NCBI RefSeq assembly: GCF_011064845.1
Contig: NZ_CP049015.1
Span: 1,426,001 to 1,490,000 of the forward strand
Length of the DNA stretch: 64,000 bases
Direction of reading: 5' to 3'
From: Citrobacter freundii ATCC 8090 = MTCC 1658 = NBRC 12681
GTDB lineage: Bacteria; Pseudomonadota; Gammaproteobacteria; Enterobacterales; Enterobacteriaceae
A program made the position numbers and the translations under genes. Of the stretch, positions 8,630 to 18,500 are shown piece after piece; within the stretch, counting starts at the first letter, position 1; every line of letters starts with the position of its first letter. Under the pieces are notes generated by a model. That model made no database searches. It was not told the origin of the DNA and worked only from the letters and a program-made list of their open reading frames with translations.

Positions 8630-8858
8630 AGCGCCGCCATATGAAGCGCAAAACGAAATACTCAATCACCCCCAGCAGTAAAAACCACAGACAAAACAGC
8701 AAAGTATAAAACTGGTTGAGATCCATCAAATGAAAGGTGGCCACGAATTTTTGCGCCAGTACCAGGCCAACTGATGGGGCGGGCAGCAGCAGACAGGACA
8801 AAAATGCCAGCAACAGGATCCCGGCGGCGGTCATCAGTGATTCAAGCGGGTGTTTCAT
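8610..8858 (-). CDS. ybdJ: small inner-membrane protein YbdJ (DUF1158)
   Basis: The 82-residue protein has two clear membrane segments (about residues 9-31 and 48-70) and matches YbdJ of E. coli in length and position next to ybdK. It belongs to the DUF1158 family, and no function is known to me. It follows ybdK on the same strand at 66 bases and may be co-transcribed. The C-terminal FIWRRWF stretch is positively charged, which suggests a cytoplasmic end. Confidence 0.9.
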   Translation of the reverse strand: MKHPLESLMTAAGILLLAFLSCLLLPAPSVGLVLAQKFVATFHLMDLNQFYTLLFCLWFLLLGVIEYFVLRFIWRRWFSLAD

Positions 8859-8924
8859 GGTATTGTTAAACTTGAGTTAAAAAGCCATTGTCCGGGATCT
8901 CTGTGGGCAACGCAAACGCCACGT

Positions 8925-10043
8925 TTACAGCCCGGCCCAAATCTCACAATGTTTTTTCACCAGACCACTCAGTGACCCGCCTTCGGCGACGAAGTCACGC
9001 ATGTTTTGTGCTTCATCATGATCATTTTTAACCTGCAGGTGTATAGCTTCAATCGCGCTGGCCGCGCCCACTTTATCCGCAGAGACCGCAACATTCTCCA
9101 GTAGTCGCAATGTGTCATCTGACAAGCGACAACCGTCGCCGGTATTGACGTCGGTGATGATTCCCGCCATACCAAAGCGACAGGCCTGAAAACGATTGAA
9201 TTTATACAACAGGTAATCACGCTCCTGGTGCTTGAACGGCCGTTTGGTGAGTAACCAGTGGGCGGTAGCCTGAATAAGCCCTGCCATATTGACCGCATGA
9301 TCAAGGGTCAGTGGCGTATCCATTACCCGAACCTCTACCGTGCCAAAGTGCGGGCTGGGACGGATATCCCAGTGTAAATCTTTAATACTATCAATCATGC
9401 TGGTGTAAGCCAGTCGACGGAATAGCCCCTCGAATTCCTGCCAGTTATTCACCCATGGCATCGGGCCATTATCGGGAAATCCGGAGAATATATTCAGTCG
9501 CGCGCAGGCAAACCGCGTGTCGGACGTCTGCATATAAGGTGAAGCGGCAGAGAGCGCAATAAAATGCGGAACAAATCGCGACAGGCCGTGCAGAAGGTAT
9601 ATGGCATCGTCGCCGTTTGCGCAGCCGATATGCACATGCTGGCCAAATACCGTCGCCTGCTGAATAAGATAACCGAAATTTTCCAGGTTACGCCGATAGC
9701 GTTCGTCATCGCAGACTTCCTGACGTTGCCATTTTTGAAATGGATGCGTACCCCCGCCACAAATGGCGAGGTGCTGCTCTGCAGCAACCCGCGTGATTAT
9801 CTGCTGCATGGCGGATAATTCAGCACTCGCCTGGTCGATATTGCGACAAACTCCGGTCGCCATCTCCAGCATACTTTCCGTGATATCGTGCTTGACTTCT
9901 CCGGCGGTAAGCAGCGGCTTTACGGCGTCAATCAGCCGGGAAGAATCCTGGCTCAGGTCGTAGCCTGGAGGATTGACCACCTGCATTTCCAGTTCAATGC
10001 CTAACGTGAAAGGGTCAGAAACATGAAAATCGGGAAGTGGCAT
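8925..10043 (-). CDS. ybdK: carboxylate-amine ligase YbdK
   Basis: The 372-residue protein matches YbdK, a member of the glutamate-cysteine ligase 2 family. Recognisable family blocks are the N-terminal [12 protein letters not shown], the glycine/histidine segments [14 protein letters not shown] and CGGGTHPF, and the [13 protein letters not shown] stretch. In E. coli the purified enzyme has weak gamma-glutamyl-cysteine ligase activity in vitro, and its physiological substrate is unclear. It acts in the cytoplasm with ATP and Mg. The E. coli neighbours hokE and an IS element are not present upstream; a GNAT gene diverges instead. Confidence 0.94.
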   Translation of the reverse strand: MPLPDFHVSDPFTLGIELEMQVVNPPGYDLSQDSSRLIDAVKPLLTAGEVKHDITESMLEMATGVCRNIDQASAELSAMQQIITRVAAEQHLAICGGGTHPFQKWQRQEVCDDERYRRNLENFGYLIQQATVFGQHVHIGCANGDDAIYLLHGLSRFVPHFIALSAASPYMQTSDTRFACARLNIFSGFPDNGPMPWVNNWQEFEGLFRRLAYTSMIDSIKDLHWDIRPSPHFGTVEVRVMDTPLTLDHAVNMAGLIQATAHWLLTKRPFKHQERDYLLYKFNRFQACRFGMAGIITDVNTGDGCRLSDDTLRLLENVAVSADKVGAASAIEAIHLQVKNDHDEAQNMRDFVAEGGSLSGLVKKHCEIWAGL

Positions 10044-10185
10044 AAGACTCTCTTCAGCGTTGATTTTTAATCAGTATAGAAGGGCGGCTGATTTTCTGTT
10101 CGTTGTCAGATATTCCCTGGTGACGCTTTGAAGGTGAAATAGCTGGTGTTATAACTATTTTTTACTTCGCAACTGGGGTTGAATC

Positions 10186-10905
10186 GTGCCGGAAATAAAT
10201 CTTTATGGGCAGACCGTCGGCGATGTTGTGCCGGACTGGAATGGCGCTGCCGTACTGCCACGGGAAACGCTTGTCGGTCAATATTGTCGACTGGTTCCTC
10301 TGGATGCCGACAGCCATGCCGCCGATCTGTTTGATGCCTACGCGCAGGCACCGGACGATCGCGACTGGACCTGGCTTGCAAGCTCTCGCCCCACAAGCGT
10401 TGAGGCTGCAGCTTGTTGGGTTGAGGGGAAATCCACTGATGCCTCTCTGGTTCCCTATGCCGTCATTGAGCAGCGTTTCGGACGTGCCGTCGGACTGGTG
10501 TGTTTTATGGCGATCGAACGAGAGCACGGTTCGGTCGAAATTGGTCATGTGACCTGGTCACCGCGCATGAAAAATACGGTACTTGGCACCGAAAGCATCT
10601 GGCTGCTGCTGCGCCAGGCGTTTGCGTTGGGTTATCGTCGCGTGGAGTGGAAATGCGATTCTTTGAACACCGCTTCTCGACGGGCAGCGGAGCGCCTTGG
10701 GTTTATCTTCGAAGGACGCTTTCGCCAGAAGATTGTGCGCAAGGGTCGCAATCGCGACAGCGACTGGTTATCGATGATTGACGGCGAATGGCCCCAGTGT
10801 GATGCCGTGTTACAGCGCTGGCTGGCGGCGGAGAACTTTGATGAACACGGGCGGCAACGCCGGTCAATGGCGGACTTTGTTACAAAGTCGCTTCACACAG
10901 AGTAA
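10186..10905 (+). CDS. GNAT-family N-acetyltransferase (RimJ/RimL-like)
   Basis: The 239-residue protein fits the acetyltransferase_3 group of GNAT enzymes. It has an N-terminal beta part (GQYCRLVPLDADSHAADLF), a central EIGHVTWSPRMKNTVLGTES segment and the acetyl-CoA side (RVEWKCDSLNTASRRAAERLGF), where RAAERLGF is the typical C-terminal helix-strand motif. The start is GTG with only a weak GGGG upstream, and no better start is visible. The substrate is unknown. The gene is convergent with entD and overlaps its 3' end by 26 bases. I do not recall a counterpart at this position in E. coli K-12. Confidence 0.85.
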   Translation: MPEINLYGQTVGDVVPDWNGAAVLPRETLVGQYCRLVPLDADSHAADLFDAYAQAPDDRDWTWLASSRPTSVEAAACWVEGKSTDASLVPYAVIEQRFGRAVGLVCFMAIEREHGSVEIGHVTWSPRMKNTVLGTESIWLLLRQAFALGYRRVEWKCDSLNTASRRAAERLGFIFEGRFRQKIVRKGRNRDSDWLSMIDGEWPQCDAVLQRWLAAENFDEHGRQRRSMADFVTKSLHTE

Positions 10906-11533
10906 TGATGTTTTCATCATGCTGAAACCAGCGAACATTAACTTCCTGTCCGGCGAGGTTTTGCGAAAATGACGGGGTGATTTGCACCGTTAAGTGTGTC
11001 GCTGTGAGTGCAACTATTTTGGCGCTGGCAAAACCCGGCAGCTCTGATGCCTGCGCGGAAAATGTTTTATACACGCTCTCTTTGGCGGAAAATGCCAAGG
11101 TTAAGGCGAGCGGAAAGGGAACCAAACTGAACTGTAAAAGCCGTTGTTCACAGTTATCGATAATGCCGCCAGTCAGATCAACTGCGGTTTGTGGTGTAAA
11201 AATAGCTTCTATATCCAGTCCGACGGGATGCGTCGATACCACCGCCAGCGCAGTTGACGTACTGTGGCTGATGCTGCCAAACAACTTTTGTGGCCACAGC
11301 GGTTGTCGCTGCCCGCCGATGCCAGGCACAGTTTTGATACCGTATTCACGTAATGCATGTACTGCGGCAATACGCCCCGCTAAGTGCTCAGCTTTACGCT
11401 TACGCCCACAGGATTGAAGCTGAGTATGGTGGGGGAGCCAGAGCAGGTCGTGCTCATGGAAGCTGTCGGGATCGAACTCGACAATGTGCAGCGTGTGCTC
11501 TGCGAAAGTGAGTGGTGTGTGCGTTGTGTGCAT
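10880..11533 (-). CDS. entD: enterobactin synthase phosphopantetheinyl transferase EntD
   Basis: EntD transfers 4'-phosphopantetheine from CoA to the carrier serines of EntB and EntF, making them active. The 217-residue protein starts MHTTHTPLTFAEHTLHIVEF, aligning with E. coli EntD. It carries the Sfp-type motifs GLDIEAI (metal ligands D107 and E109) and FSAKESVYK (K151, E152, K156). It lies 49 bases after fepA on the same strand and probably belongs to the Fur-repressed fepA-entD transcript. Its C-terminal half differs from E. coli more than its neighbours do, which is usual for this gene. Its end overlaps the GNAT gene. Confidence 0.96.
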   Translation of the reverse strand: MHTTHTPLTFAEHTLHIVEFDPDSFHEHDLLWLPHHTQLQSCGRKRKAEHLAGRIAAVHALREYGIKTVPGIGGQRQPLWPQKLFGSISHSTSTALAVVSTHPVGLDIEAIFTPQTAVDLTGGIIDNCEQRLLQFSLVPFPLALTLAFSAKESVYKTFSAQASELPGFASAKIVALTATHLTVQITPSFSQNLAGQEVNVRWFQHDENIITLCEATL

Positions 11534-11547
11534 CGTCGTTATTGTTT

Positions 11548-11572
11548 CCCTCTCCCCGTAGCGAGGAGAGGG
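11548..11572. terminator. hairpin between fepA and entD
   Basis: Arms CCCTCTCC (11548-11555) and GGAGAGGG (11565-11572) form an 8-base stem in the 49-base gap between fepA and entD. On the minus strand it is followed by AAACAAT rather than a T run. It may therefore be an mRNA processing or attenuation hairpin rather than a terminator. Confidence 0.45.
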
Positions 11573-11582
11573 AGAAACGTTA

Positions 11583-13856
11583 TCAGAAGTGCGTATTAAC
11601 GCTCATGAACCACGTCCGGCCCGGTTCGTTATAGGTGTGCGCGCCAGCGCCCGCCATATAGTTCCCGGTTACAATATCGCCCGTGGTCTGGGCATTGCCT
11701 TCACGCCACAGACGTTTGTCGAAGACGTTATCCACGCCGCCAGTCAGGCTGACATTTTTCGTCACATCCCAGGTCGCGCTCAGGCCGACGATGCTGTACG
11801 GGCTGACTTCACTCGCCGAACTACCGGTTACCGGTTTACCCTGGTAATCGTATTTCTTCGGCTGCTGTTTACCGTACCAGGTGAAGGTTGACTGCAGCGA
11901 TAAATCTTCACGCGCTTGCCAGCTCAGCGTTGAGTTCAGCGTGTATTCAGGAATAATCGACAAGCGCTCGCCGGTCTCTTTATTCTTACTTTGCAGCATG
12001 TAGGTAATGTTGTTGGTCCAGTTAACGGTTTCGCTAACCGGTACGTTCAACGTACCTTCCAGACCCTCAACCACTGCTTTAGGAATGTTTTCCCACTGAT
12101 AGATATCAGTGTAAGTCGTCTTCCCTTTGCTGGTGATAGACGTTCTGTCGAACGGTACCGTACCCGCTTCAATCTTGTTGCGGTAATCGTTACGGAACCA
12201 GGTTACCCCGGCCAGCCAGCCGTCACGTTTGAACTCAAGACCAATCTCTTTGTTGATACTGGTTTCGGCCTTCAGGTCATCGTTGCCCATCATGTAGCAA
12301 CCAATGCCCGTCGCGGAACCGGTGGCGTAGCAACCCTGGCCTTTGCTGTACAGAATGTAGTTCGGGTTGAGCTGGTACAGGCTTGGTGCTTTATAGGCTC
12401 GCGCAATCCCCATCTTCAGCGTGAAGTCATCACCCAGACCCTGGGACAGGTTCAGAGATGGGCTCCAGTTGTCACCAACGATGCTGTGGTGGTCGAAACG
12501 CAGACCCGGCGTCAACATGGTGCTGTCGGTCAGTTCCATGTTGTTTTCAGCAAACAGAGAGAAAATCTCCGCGTCTGAGTATGGGCTACGGTTGGTACTG
12601 CTCGAACCTGGAATATCACCGCCCATAAAGGTCTGTGAATTGGACAACATGTCCTTCATGCGTTGCTGGTTCCATTCGGTACCAAGCGTCAGGTTTTGGT
12701 TGACCAGCAGATCTAACGGAATGCTGACTTCACTGTGCAGCATGACGTCACTCAGGTCGGCGTCGAGATATTTTTGTGACGCATTCGGGTCGAAGATACC
12801 CTCAGTACCGCCCGCCAGACCTTCAGGCGTACGGGAGTTACGCGTATGTTCGTACTGTACCCAGTTGCTGGTGGTGACGCCGTTATCCCAGCCGCCATTC
12901 CAGGTCAGAGAATAGTTCTGACGGTAAAGACGGTTGGTCTCTTTCCCGTAGTTATCTTTCACCAGTTGGTTGGTGTTAGTGTTTTGAGTGTCGCCCGCAT
13001 ACAGGTTGCCCTGACGGCTATAACCGGCTTCCAGTTCCAGTGACTGGAGTGGGGCGAAATCCCAGCGAACCACACCGTTAATGTCTTTGTTGATCACCCC
13101 TTCACGACCGGCTGGTAAGGTATTTGAATATGTGCCGGTACGTTCTGACTGATGACCCTGGTTGATGTCCCATGCGTCGGCCTGGGTTTTATCGAGATTA
13201 CCGTACAGGCGGAAGCTGAAATCCCCACCCATTGGACCATTCAGGCTAAAGTTGGTGCGCTTGGTCGATCCTTCGTCTTTGTGTTCCGGGGCGTTGAAAT
13301 AGGTATCCCAGGAACCGTGCCATTCATTGCTGCCTTTTTTGGTGATGATATTCACCACGCCGCCAGCTGCGCCATTGCCATAGCGTGCCGCGGCAGGACC
13401 GCGCAGCACTTCAATACGCTCAATCATTTCCGGTGGAACCCAGGCGGTATCGCCGCGGGTATCACGCTCGCCGCGCCAGCCCTGGCGTACGGAGTTACGG
13501 CTGGTAACCGGTTTACCGTCGATCAAAATCAGGGTGTTTTCTGGCCCCATGCCGCGAATATCGATCTGGCGGTTGTTGCCGCGCTGACCGCTGGTTGAGT
13601 TACCGGTCAGGTTAACGCCAGGCATGGTACGGATGATTTCCGACACATCGCGAGCGGGAGGGTTCTTACGAATTTCATCAGCGGTAATGGTTGACACGCC
13701 CGGCGCCTGTAGGTTCTGCTGGGCGGCGGTAACGACGATGGTGTCTTCATGAGAGACAGCTACGCTATCGGTTTGATCTTCTGCCATTGCTGGCAGGGCT
13801 ACCCCGTAAATCCCTAAATTGACCAATAAAGCCAGTGAATGAATCTTGTTGTTCAT
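11583..13856 (-). CDS. fepA: TonB-dependent ferric enterobactin receptor FepA
   Basis: FepA imports ferric enterobactin across the outer membrane and is also a colicin B/D receptor in E. coli. From ATG at 13856, which has AGCAGGACA upstream, it is 757 residues. A longer open frame exists upstream but lacks support. Visible parts are a signal peptide ending at AMA-ED (about residue 25), the TonB box DTIVV at residues 38-42, the plug domain (NPPARDVSEIIRTMPGVNL; IDIRGMGPENTLILIDGKP) and a 22-strand-type barrel ending in a terminal phenylalanine. It diverges from fes across a Fur-type regulatory region and precedes entD. Confidence 0.97.
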   Translation of the reverse strand: MNNKIHSLALLVNLGIYGVALPAMAEDQTDSVAVSHEDTIVVTAAQQNLQAPGVSTITADEIRKNPPARDVSEIIRTMPGVNLTGNSTSGQRGNNRQIDIRGMGPENTLILIDGKPVTSRNSVRQGWRGERDTRGDTAWVPPEMIERIEVLRGPAAARYGNGAAGGVVNIITKKGSNEWHGSWDTYFNAPEHKDEGSTKRTNFSLNGPMGGDFSFRLYGNLDKTQADAWDINQGHQSERTGTYSNTLPAGREGVINKDINGVVRWDFAPLQSLELEAGYSRQGNLYAGDTQNTNTNQLVKDNYGKETNRLYRQNYSLTWNGGWDNGVTTSNWVQYEHTRNSRTPEGLAGGTEGIFDPNASQKYLDADLSDVMLHSEVSIPLDLLVNQNLTLGTEWNQQRMKDMLSNSQTFMGGDIPGSSSTNRSPYSDAEIFSLFAENNMELTDSTMLTPGLRFDHHSIVGDNWSPSLNLSQGLGDDFTLKMGIARAYKAPSLYQLNPNYILYSKGQGCYATGSATGIGCYMMGNDDLKAETSINKEIGLEFKRDGWLAGVTWFRNDYRNKIEAGTVPFDRTSITSKGKTTYTDIYQWENIPKAVVEGLEGTLNVPVSETVNWTNNITYMLQSKNKETGERLSIIPEYTLNSTLSWQAREDLSLQSTFTWYGKQQPKKYDYQGKPVTGSSASEVSPYSIVGLSATWDVTKNVSLTGGVDNVFDKRLWREGNAQTTGDIVTGNYMAGAGAHTYNEPGRTWFMSVNTHF

Positions 13857-14031
13857 TGTATGTCCTGCTGTTCTTTTAGCCACGAGTACCAATGTGCCTC
13901 GGTGCGGCATTTGGTCTGATGTCGCCCGCATCTGCGTAAACTATCCATTCCAGAAAAAGTACGCAGCGCCAGGTCGGTTTATAAGTGGTGAAAAACTGTG
14001 CGCGCTTCCCACAGCGCGACAATACGCTATT

Positions 14032-14066
14032 GCAAATGCAAATAGTTATCAATAATATTATCAATA
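14032..14066. promoter_or_regulatory. Fur-box-like region between fepA and fes
   Basis: The A/T-rich stretch holds the repeats GCAAATGCAAATAGTTATC and AATAATATTATCAATAT. These resemble overlapping 6-base Fur units (GATAAT/NAT) and lie where the divergent fepA-fes Fur operator is known in E. coli. It probably gives iron repression of both fepA-entD and fes-ybdZ-entF. Confidence 0.7.
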
Positions 14067-14109
14067 TATTTCACGCTAAATCATAAAATTTCACAATAAA
14101 CATGGGGTT

Positions 14110-15327
14110 ATGGCGGTGACGACGTTAAAGATGGGAAGCGAGGCGTGGTGGCAGTCAAAAAAAGGCCCGGAGTGGGAGCGTGAAGACAACGGAAATTATC
14201 GGGTAACCTTCTGGTGGCGTGACCCGCAGGGAACGGAGAAAGAGTCAGCCATTCATCGCGTGTGGGTCTATATCACTGGCGTCACCGATCATCATCAAAA
14301 CGCTACCCCTCAGTCGATGCAACGCATTGATGGAACAAATGTTTGGTGCTGGCGTGTTTCTCTCAGCGCCAACTGGCGCGGCAGCTACTGTTTTATCCCG
14401 ACAACACGAAACGATATCTTTTCCTCGCTGGCGGTGGGCGCAGCGCCTGACCGAAGCGTACTGCGTGAAGGCTGGCGGCAATTGCTGCCGCAGGCCATTG
14501 CCGATCCCCTTAATCCGCAGAGCTGGCAGGGCGGTCGCGGCCATGCGGTGTCTGCGCTGGAAATGCCGGAGGCGCCCGTACAGCCCGGATGGGATCGACC
14601 TGAAGACCCCGATTCACCCGCAGTTTGCCTGCAATGGCGTAGCGCCAGGCTTGGTAATACGCGTCGCGTATGGGTATTTACCACCGGAGTGGCCCAAGCG
14701 GAATCTCGTCCGCTGGCTATCCTGCTGGATGGGCAGTTTTGGGCACAGAGTATGCCGGTCTGGCCTGCGCTAACTTCACTTACGCATCGTGGACACCTTC
14801 CTCCTGCCGTTTATCTCCTGATTGATGCCATCGACACGGCTCACCGTAGCCGCGAACTGCCGTGTAACGCGGATTTTTGGTTGGCGGTACAAGAGGAGCT
14901 GTTGCCGCTGGTGAAGACGACGACCGCATTCAGTGACGATCCGCAGCGTACTGTGGTCGCCGGACAAAGTTTTGGCGGGTTGTCATCGCTGTATGCCGGG
15001 CTGAACTGGCCCGCGCGCTTTGGCTGTGTTCTTAGCCAGTCGGGCTCTTACTGGTGGCCGCATCGTGGTGGTGGTCAGGACGGAGCGATCGTCGAGCAAC
15101 TGAAGACCGGGACCATCAGCGCTCAGGGACTGCGTATTGTCCTGGAAGCGGGGATCCGCGAGCCTATTATTTATCGCGCTAATCAGGCGTTATATGCCCA
15201 GTTACCTTCTGCACCACAGTCTATTTTCTGGCGTCAGGTTGATGGTGGACACGATGCGCTTTGCTGGCGCGGCGGTCTGATGCAAGGGCTAATGACGCTC
15301 TGGCAACCGCTTACCGACACGATTTAA
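14110..15327 (+). CDS. fes: enterochelin esterase Fes
   Basis: Fes hydrolyses the trilactone backbone of ferric enterobactin in the cytoplasm so that iron can be released. The 405-residue protein has the N-terminal enterochelin esterase domain (WWQSKKGPEW...FWWRDPQG) and a C-terminal alpha/beta hydrolase domain. The nucleophile is S287 in GQSFGG and the likely catalytic histidine is H381 in DGGHDALCW. It is first in the fes-ybdZ-entF series and diverges from fepA at a Fur-type site. The start ATG follows CATGGGGTT. Confidence 0.97.
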   Translation: MAVTTLKMGSEAWWQSKKGPEWEREDNGNYRVTFWWRDPQGTEKESAIHRVWVYITGVTDHHQNATPQSMQRIDGTNVWCWRVSLSANWRGSYCFIPTTRNDIFSSLAVGAAPDRSVLREGWRQLLPQAIADPLNPQSWQGGRGHAVSALEMPEAPVQPGWDRPEDPDSPAVCLQWRSARLGNTRRVWVFTTGVAQAESRPLAILLDGQFWAQSMPVWPALTSLTHRGHLPPAVYLLIDAIDTAHRSRELPCNADFWLAVQEELLPLVKTTTAFSDDPQRTVVAGQSFGGLSSLYAGLNWPARFGCVLSQSGSYWWPHRGGGQDGAIVEQLKTGTISAQGLRIVLEAGIREPIIYRANQALYAQLPSAPQSIFWRQVDGGHDALCWRGGLMQGLMTLWQPLTDTI

Positions 15328-15357
15328 CCGGACGACGTTCCACGACAGGAGTTGAGT

Positions 15358-15576
15358 ATGGAATTCAGTAACCCCTTCGATAATCCGCAGGGCCAGTTTT
15401 ACATTCTGCAAAATCCCCAACGTCAGTTTAGCCTTTGGCCGCAGCAGTGCTCACTTCCTGCTGGTTGGCAAATTGCTTGCGAGCCCCAATCCCAGGAAGC
15501 CTGCCAGCAATGGCTGGATGCAAACTGGACCACGCTGACGCCCGCGAACTATGTCGATGTGCAGGAGGCTCCATGA
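15358..15576 (+). CDS. ybdZ: MbtH-like protein YbdZ
   Basis: The 72-residue protein matches YbdZ. It has the MbtH-family pattern NPFD...FYIL...FSLWP...LPAGW...CQQWLDANW with the conserved tryptophans. MbtH-like proteins bind the adenylation domain of non-ribosomal peptide synthetases, and YbdZ is the partner of EntF, where it aids seryl-AMP formation and solubility. ATG 15358 is preferred over the TTG two codons earlier because AGGAG sits at good spacing. The stop overlaps the entF start by four bases (ATGA). Confidence 0.96.
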   Translation: MEFSNPFDNPQGQFYILQNPQRQFSLWPQQCSLPAGWQIACEPQSQEACQQWLDANWTTLTPANYVDVQEAP

Positions 15577-18500
15577 CTCAGCGTTTACCGTTAGTGGCGG
15601 CTCAGCCGGGGATCTGGATGGCGGAAAAACTCTCCACATTGCCCTCGGCGTGGAGCGTGGCGCACTACGTAGAATTAACCGGCGAACTGGACGCGTTGTT
15701 GCTGGCGAAAGCGGTTGTGGCGGGCCTGGAGCAGGCCGATACATTGCGAATGCAGTTTAGCGAAGATAACGGCGAGGTCTGGCAATGGGTGGATCCTGCG
15801 CTCACTTTTGCGCAACCCGAAATCATCGATCTGCGCGAAAAATCCAACCCACATGAGGCGGCGCGTGCGTTGATGCAGGCAGACCTGCAGCAGGACATAC
15901 GTGCTGACGGCAATAAGCCGCTGGTTTTTCACCAGCTTTTACAGGTGGGAGATAAACGTTGGTATTGGTATCAGCGTTACCATCATTTGCTGGTCGATGG
16001 CTTCAGCTTCCCGGCCATTACCCGCCAGATAGCCGCAATCTATCGCGCATGGCTAGATGGCGAGTCTACGCCAGACTCGCCTTTTACGCCGTTCGCCGAG
16101 GTGGTGGAAGAGTATCAACAGTACCGTCAAAGTGATGCCTGGCAACGCGACGGAGCCTTCTGGCGCGAGCAGCGAAAACAACTGCCACCACCGGCTTCAC
16201 TGTCGAACAATCCGTTGCCGGGACGCTCGGCCAGCGCGGATATTATTCGCATGAAGTTAACCGCGCCTGAAGGAGCGTTTCGCCGGCTTGCGGCGCGCAT
16301 GCCTGACGTTCAGCGTGCGGATCTGGCCCTCGCGCTGGTGGCATTGTGGCTGGGACGTTTATGCAGCCGAATGGATTATGCCGCCGGGTTTATCTTTATG
16401 CGGCGCATGGGCTCGGCGGCGTTGACGTCCACTGGACCGGTTTTAAACGTTCTGCCATTTGGTGTGAGGCTGGATGCGGCAGAAAACTTGCCTGCGCTTG
16501 CACAACGACTGGCCGGACAGTTGAAGAAAATGCGTCGGCATCAACGTTATGATGCCGAACAAATCGTTCGCGACAGCGGGCGTGCAGCCGGTGCAGAGCC
16601 GCTGTTTGGCCCGGTGCTGAACGTGAAAATATTCGACTATCATCTGAATATTCCCGGCGTTCAGGCGCAAACTCATACGCTGGCGACAGGACCGGTGAAC
16701 GATCTTGAACTGGCGTTGTTCCCGGATGAAAACGGCGGGCTGAGTATTGAAATCCTGGCCAATAAACAGCGCTACGATGCAGAAACGCTGGCGCAGCATG
16801 CCTCGCGTTTAATCGGGCTTATCGAGCAGTTTGCTGACAATCCGTCGCTATGCTGCGGCGACGCCGGGATGCTGTTGCCTACAGAACATGAGCGGCTGGC
16901 GAAGATTAACGACACGACCGTGGAGATCCCGTTCACTACGCTTAGCGCACTGGTGACACAGCAGGCCGATAAAACGCCGGATGCCCCGGCGCTGGCCGAT
17001 GCCCGTTATCAGTTTAGCTATCGCGAAATGCGCCAGCAGGTCGTGGCGCTGGCGAGCCTTCTGCGCGAACGCGGCGTCCGTCCTGGCGACAGCGTAGCTG
17101 TGGCATTACCGCGTTCTGTGTTCCTGACGCTGGCGCTGCACGGTATTGTGGAAGCCGGAGCTGCCTGGCTGCCGTTGGATACCGGATACCCGGACGATCG
17201 CCTGCGGATGATGCTCGAAGACGCGAAGCCAAAATTGTTGATAGCGACTGAAGAGCAACTGGCGCGTTTTAGCGATATCCCAGGGCTGGAAAGTCTCTGC
17301 TATGACTCGCCGCTGCCAGCAGAAGATTCTGCTCCGTTGGCGTTATCTCAACCCAATCATACGGCCTATATCATTTTTACTTCCGGTTCTACCGGTAGAC
17401 CAAAAGGGGTGATGGTTGGGCAAACCGCCATCGTTAACCGTCTGCTGTGGATGCAAAATCACTATCCGCTGACCGCAGATGATGTGGTGGCGCAAAAAAC
17501 GCCATGCAGTTTTGACGTCTCGGTATGGGAGTTTTTCTGGCCGTTTATTGCCGGGGCAAAACTGGTCATGGCAGAACCTGAAGCGCACCGCGATCCGCTG
17601 GCGATGCAGCAGTTCTTTGCCCGTTATAGGGTGACGACCACGCACTTTGTCCCCTCTATGTTGGCCGCTTTTGTCGCTTCACTGACGCCGGAAGCCGCGC
17701 GGGAGAGTTGTGCCTCTCTGAAACGGGTATTTTGCAGCGGCGAAGCCTTGCCAGCCGATTTATGCCGTGAGTGGGAGCAGTTGACTCATGCGCCACTGCA
17801 CAATTTGTACGGACCAACGGAAGCTGCGGTCGATGTGAGCTGGTATCCGGCCTGGGGAGAAGATCTCGCTGCCGTAACCGGCAACAGCGTACCGATTGGC
17901 TATCCGGTTTGGAATACCGGTTTACGCATTCTGGATGCCATGATGCGCCCGGTGCCTTTCGGCGTAGCGGGCGACCTGTATCTGACGGGGATCCAACTGG
18001 CGCAAGGCTATCTGGGGCGTCCGGATCTGACGGCGAGCCGCTTTATCGCCGATCCGTTTAACGTCGGTGAACGTATGTACCGTACCGGAGATGTGGCGCG
18101 CTGGCTGGAAAATGGCGCGGTGGAATACCTCGGGCGCAGCGATGACCAGCTTAAAATTCGTGGACAGCGCATTGAGCTCGGCGAGATTGACCGGGTGATG
18201 CAGCAGTTGCCTGATGTCGAGCATGCCGTTGCCCATGCCTGCGTATTCAACCAGGCTGCGGCGACAGGCGGCGATGCGCGTCAACTTGTGGGGTATCTGG
18301 TGTCGCAATCGGGTTTGCCGCTGGATACGGCTGTGTTGCGGGAACGTCTGCGCGAAAAACTGCCTGCGCACATGGTTCCGACGGTATTGTTACAACTGGC
18401 GGAGTTGCCGCTTAGCGCGAACGGTAAACTGGATCGTAAAGCGCTACCGATGCCGCAGTTGACGTCGCGTGTTTCCGGGCGCGCACCGCGATCAGGGACT

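Noticed and set aside
10044..10185. hokE-type toxin or IS remnant between ybdK and entD as in E. coli
   Set aside because: The 142-base gap has no small hok-like frame, inverted repeats or transposase fragment.
13857..13931. 25-codon N-terminal extension of fepA
   Set aside because: The inner ATG has a ribosome site and is followed by a proper signal peptide; the extension would bury it.
15435..15572. 46-codon extension of entF into ybdZ
   Set aside because: The start at 15573 overlaps the ybdZ stop in the usual ATGA coupling and matches family length.
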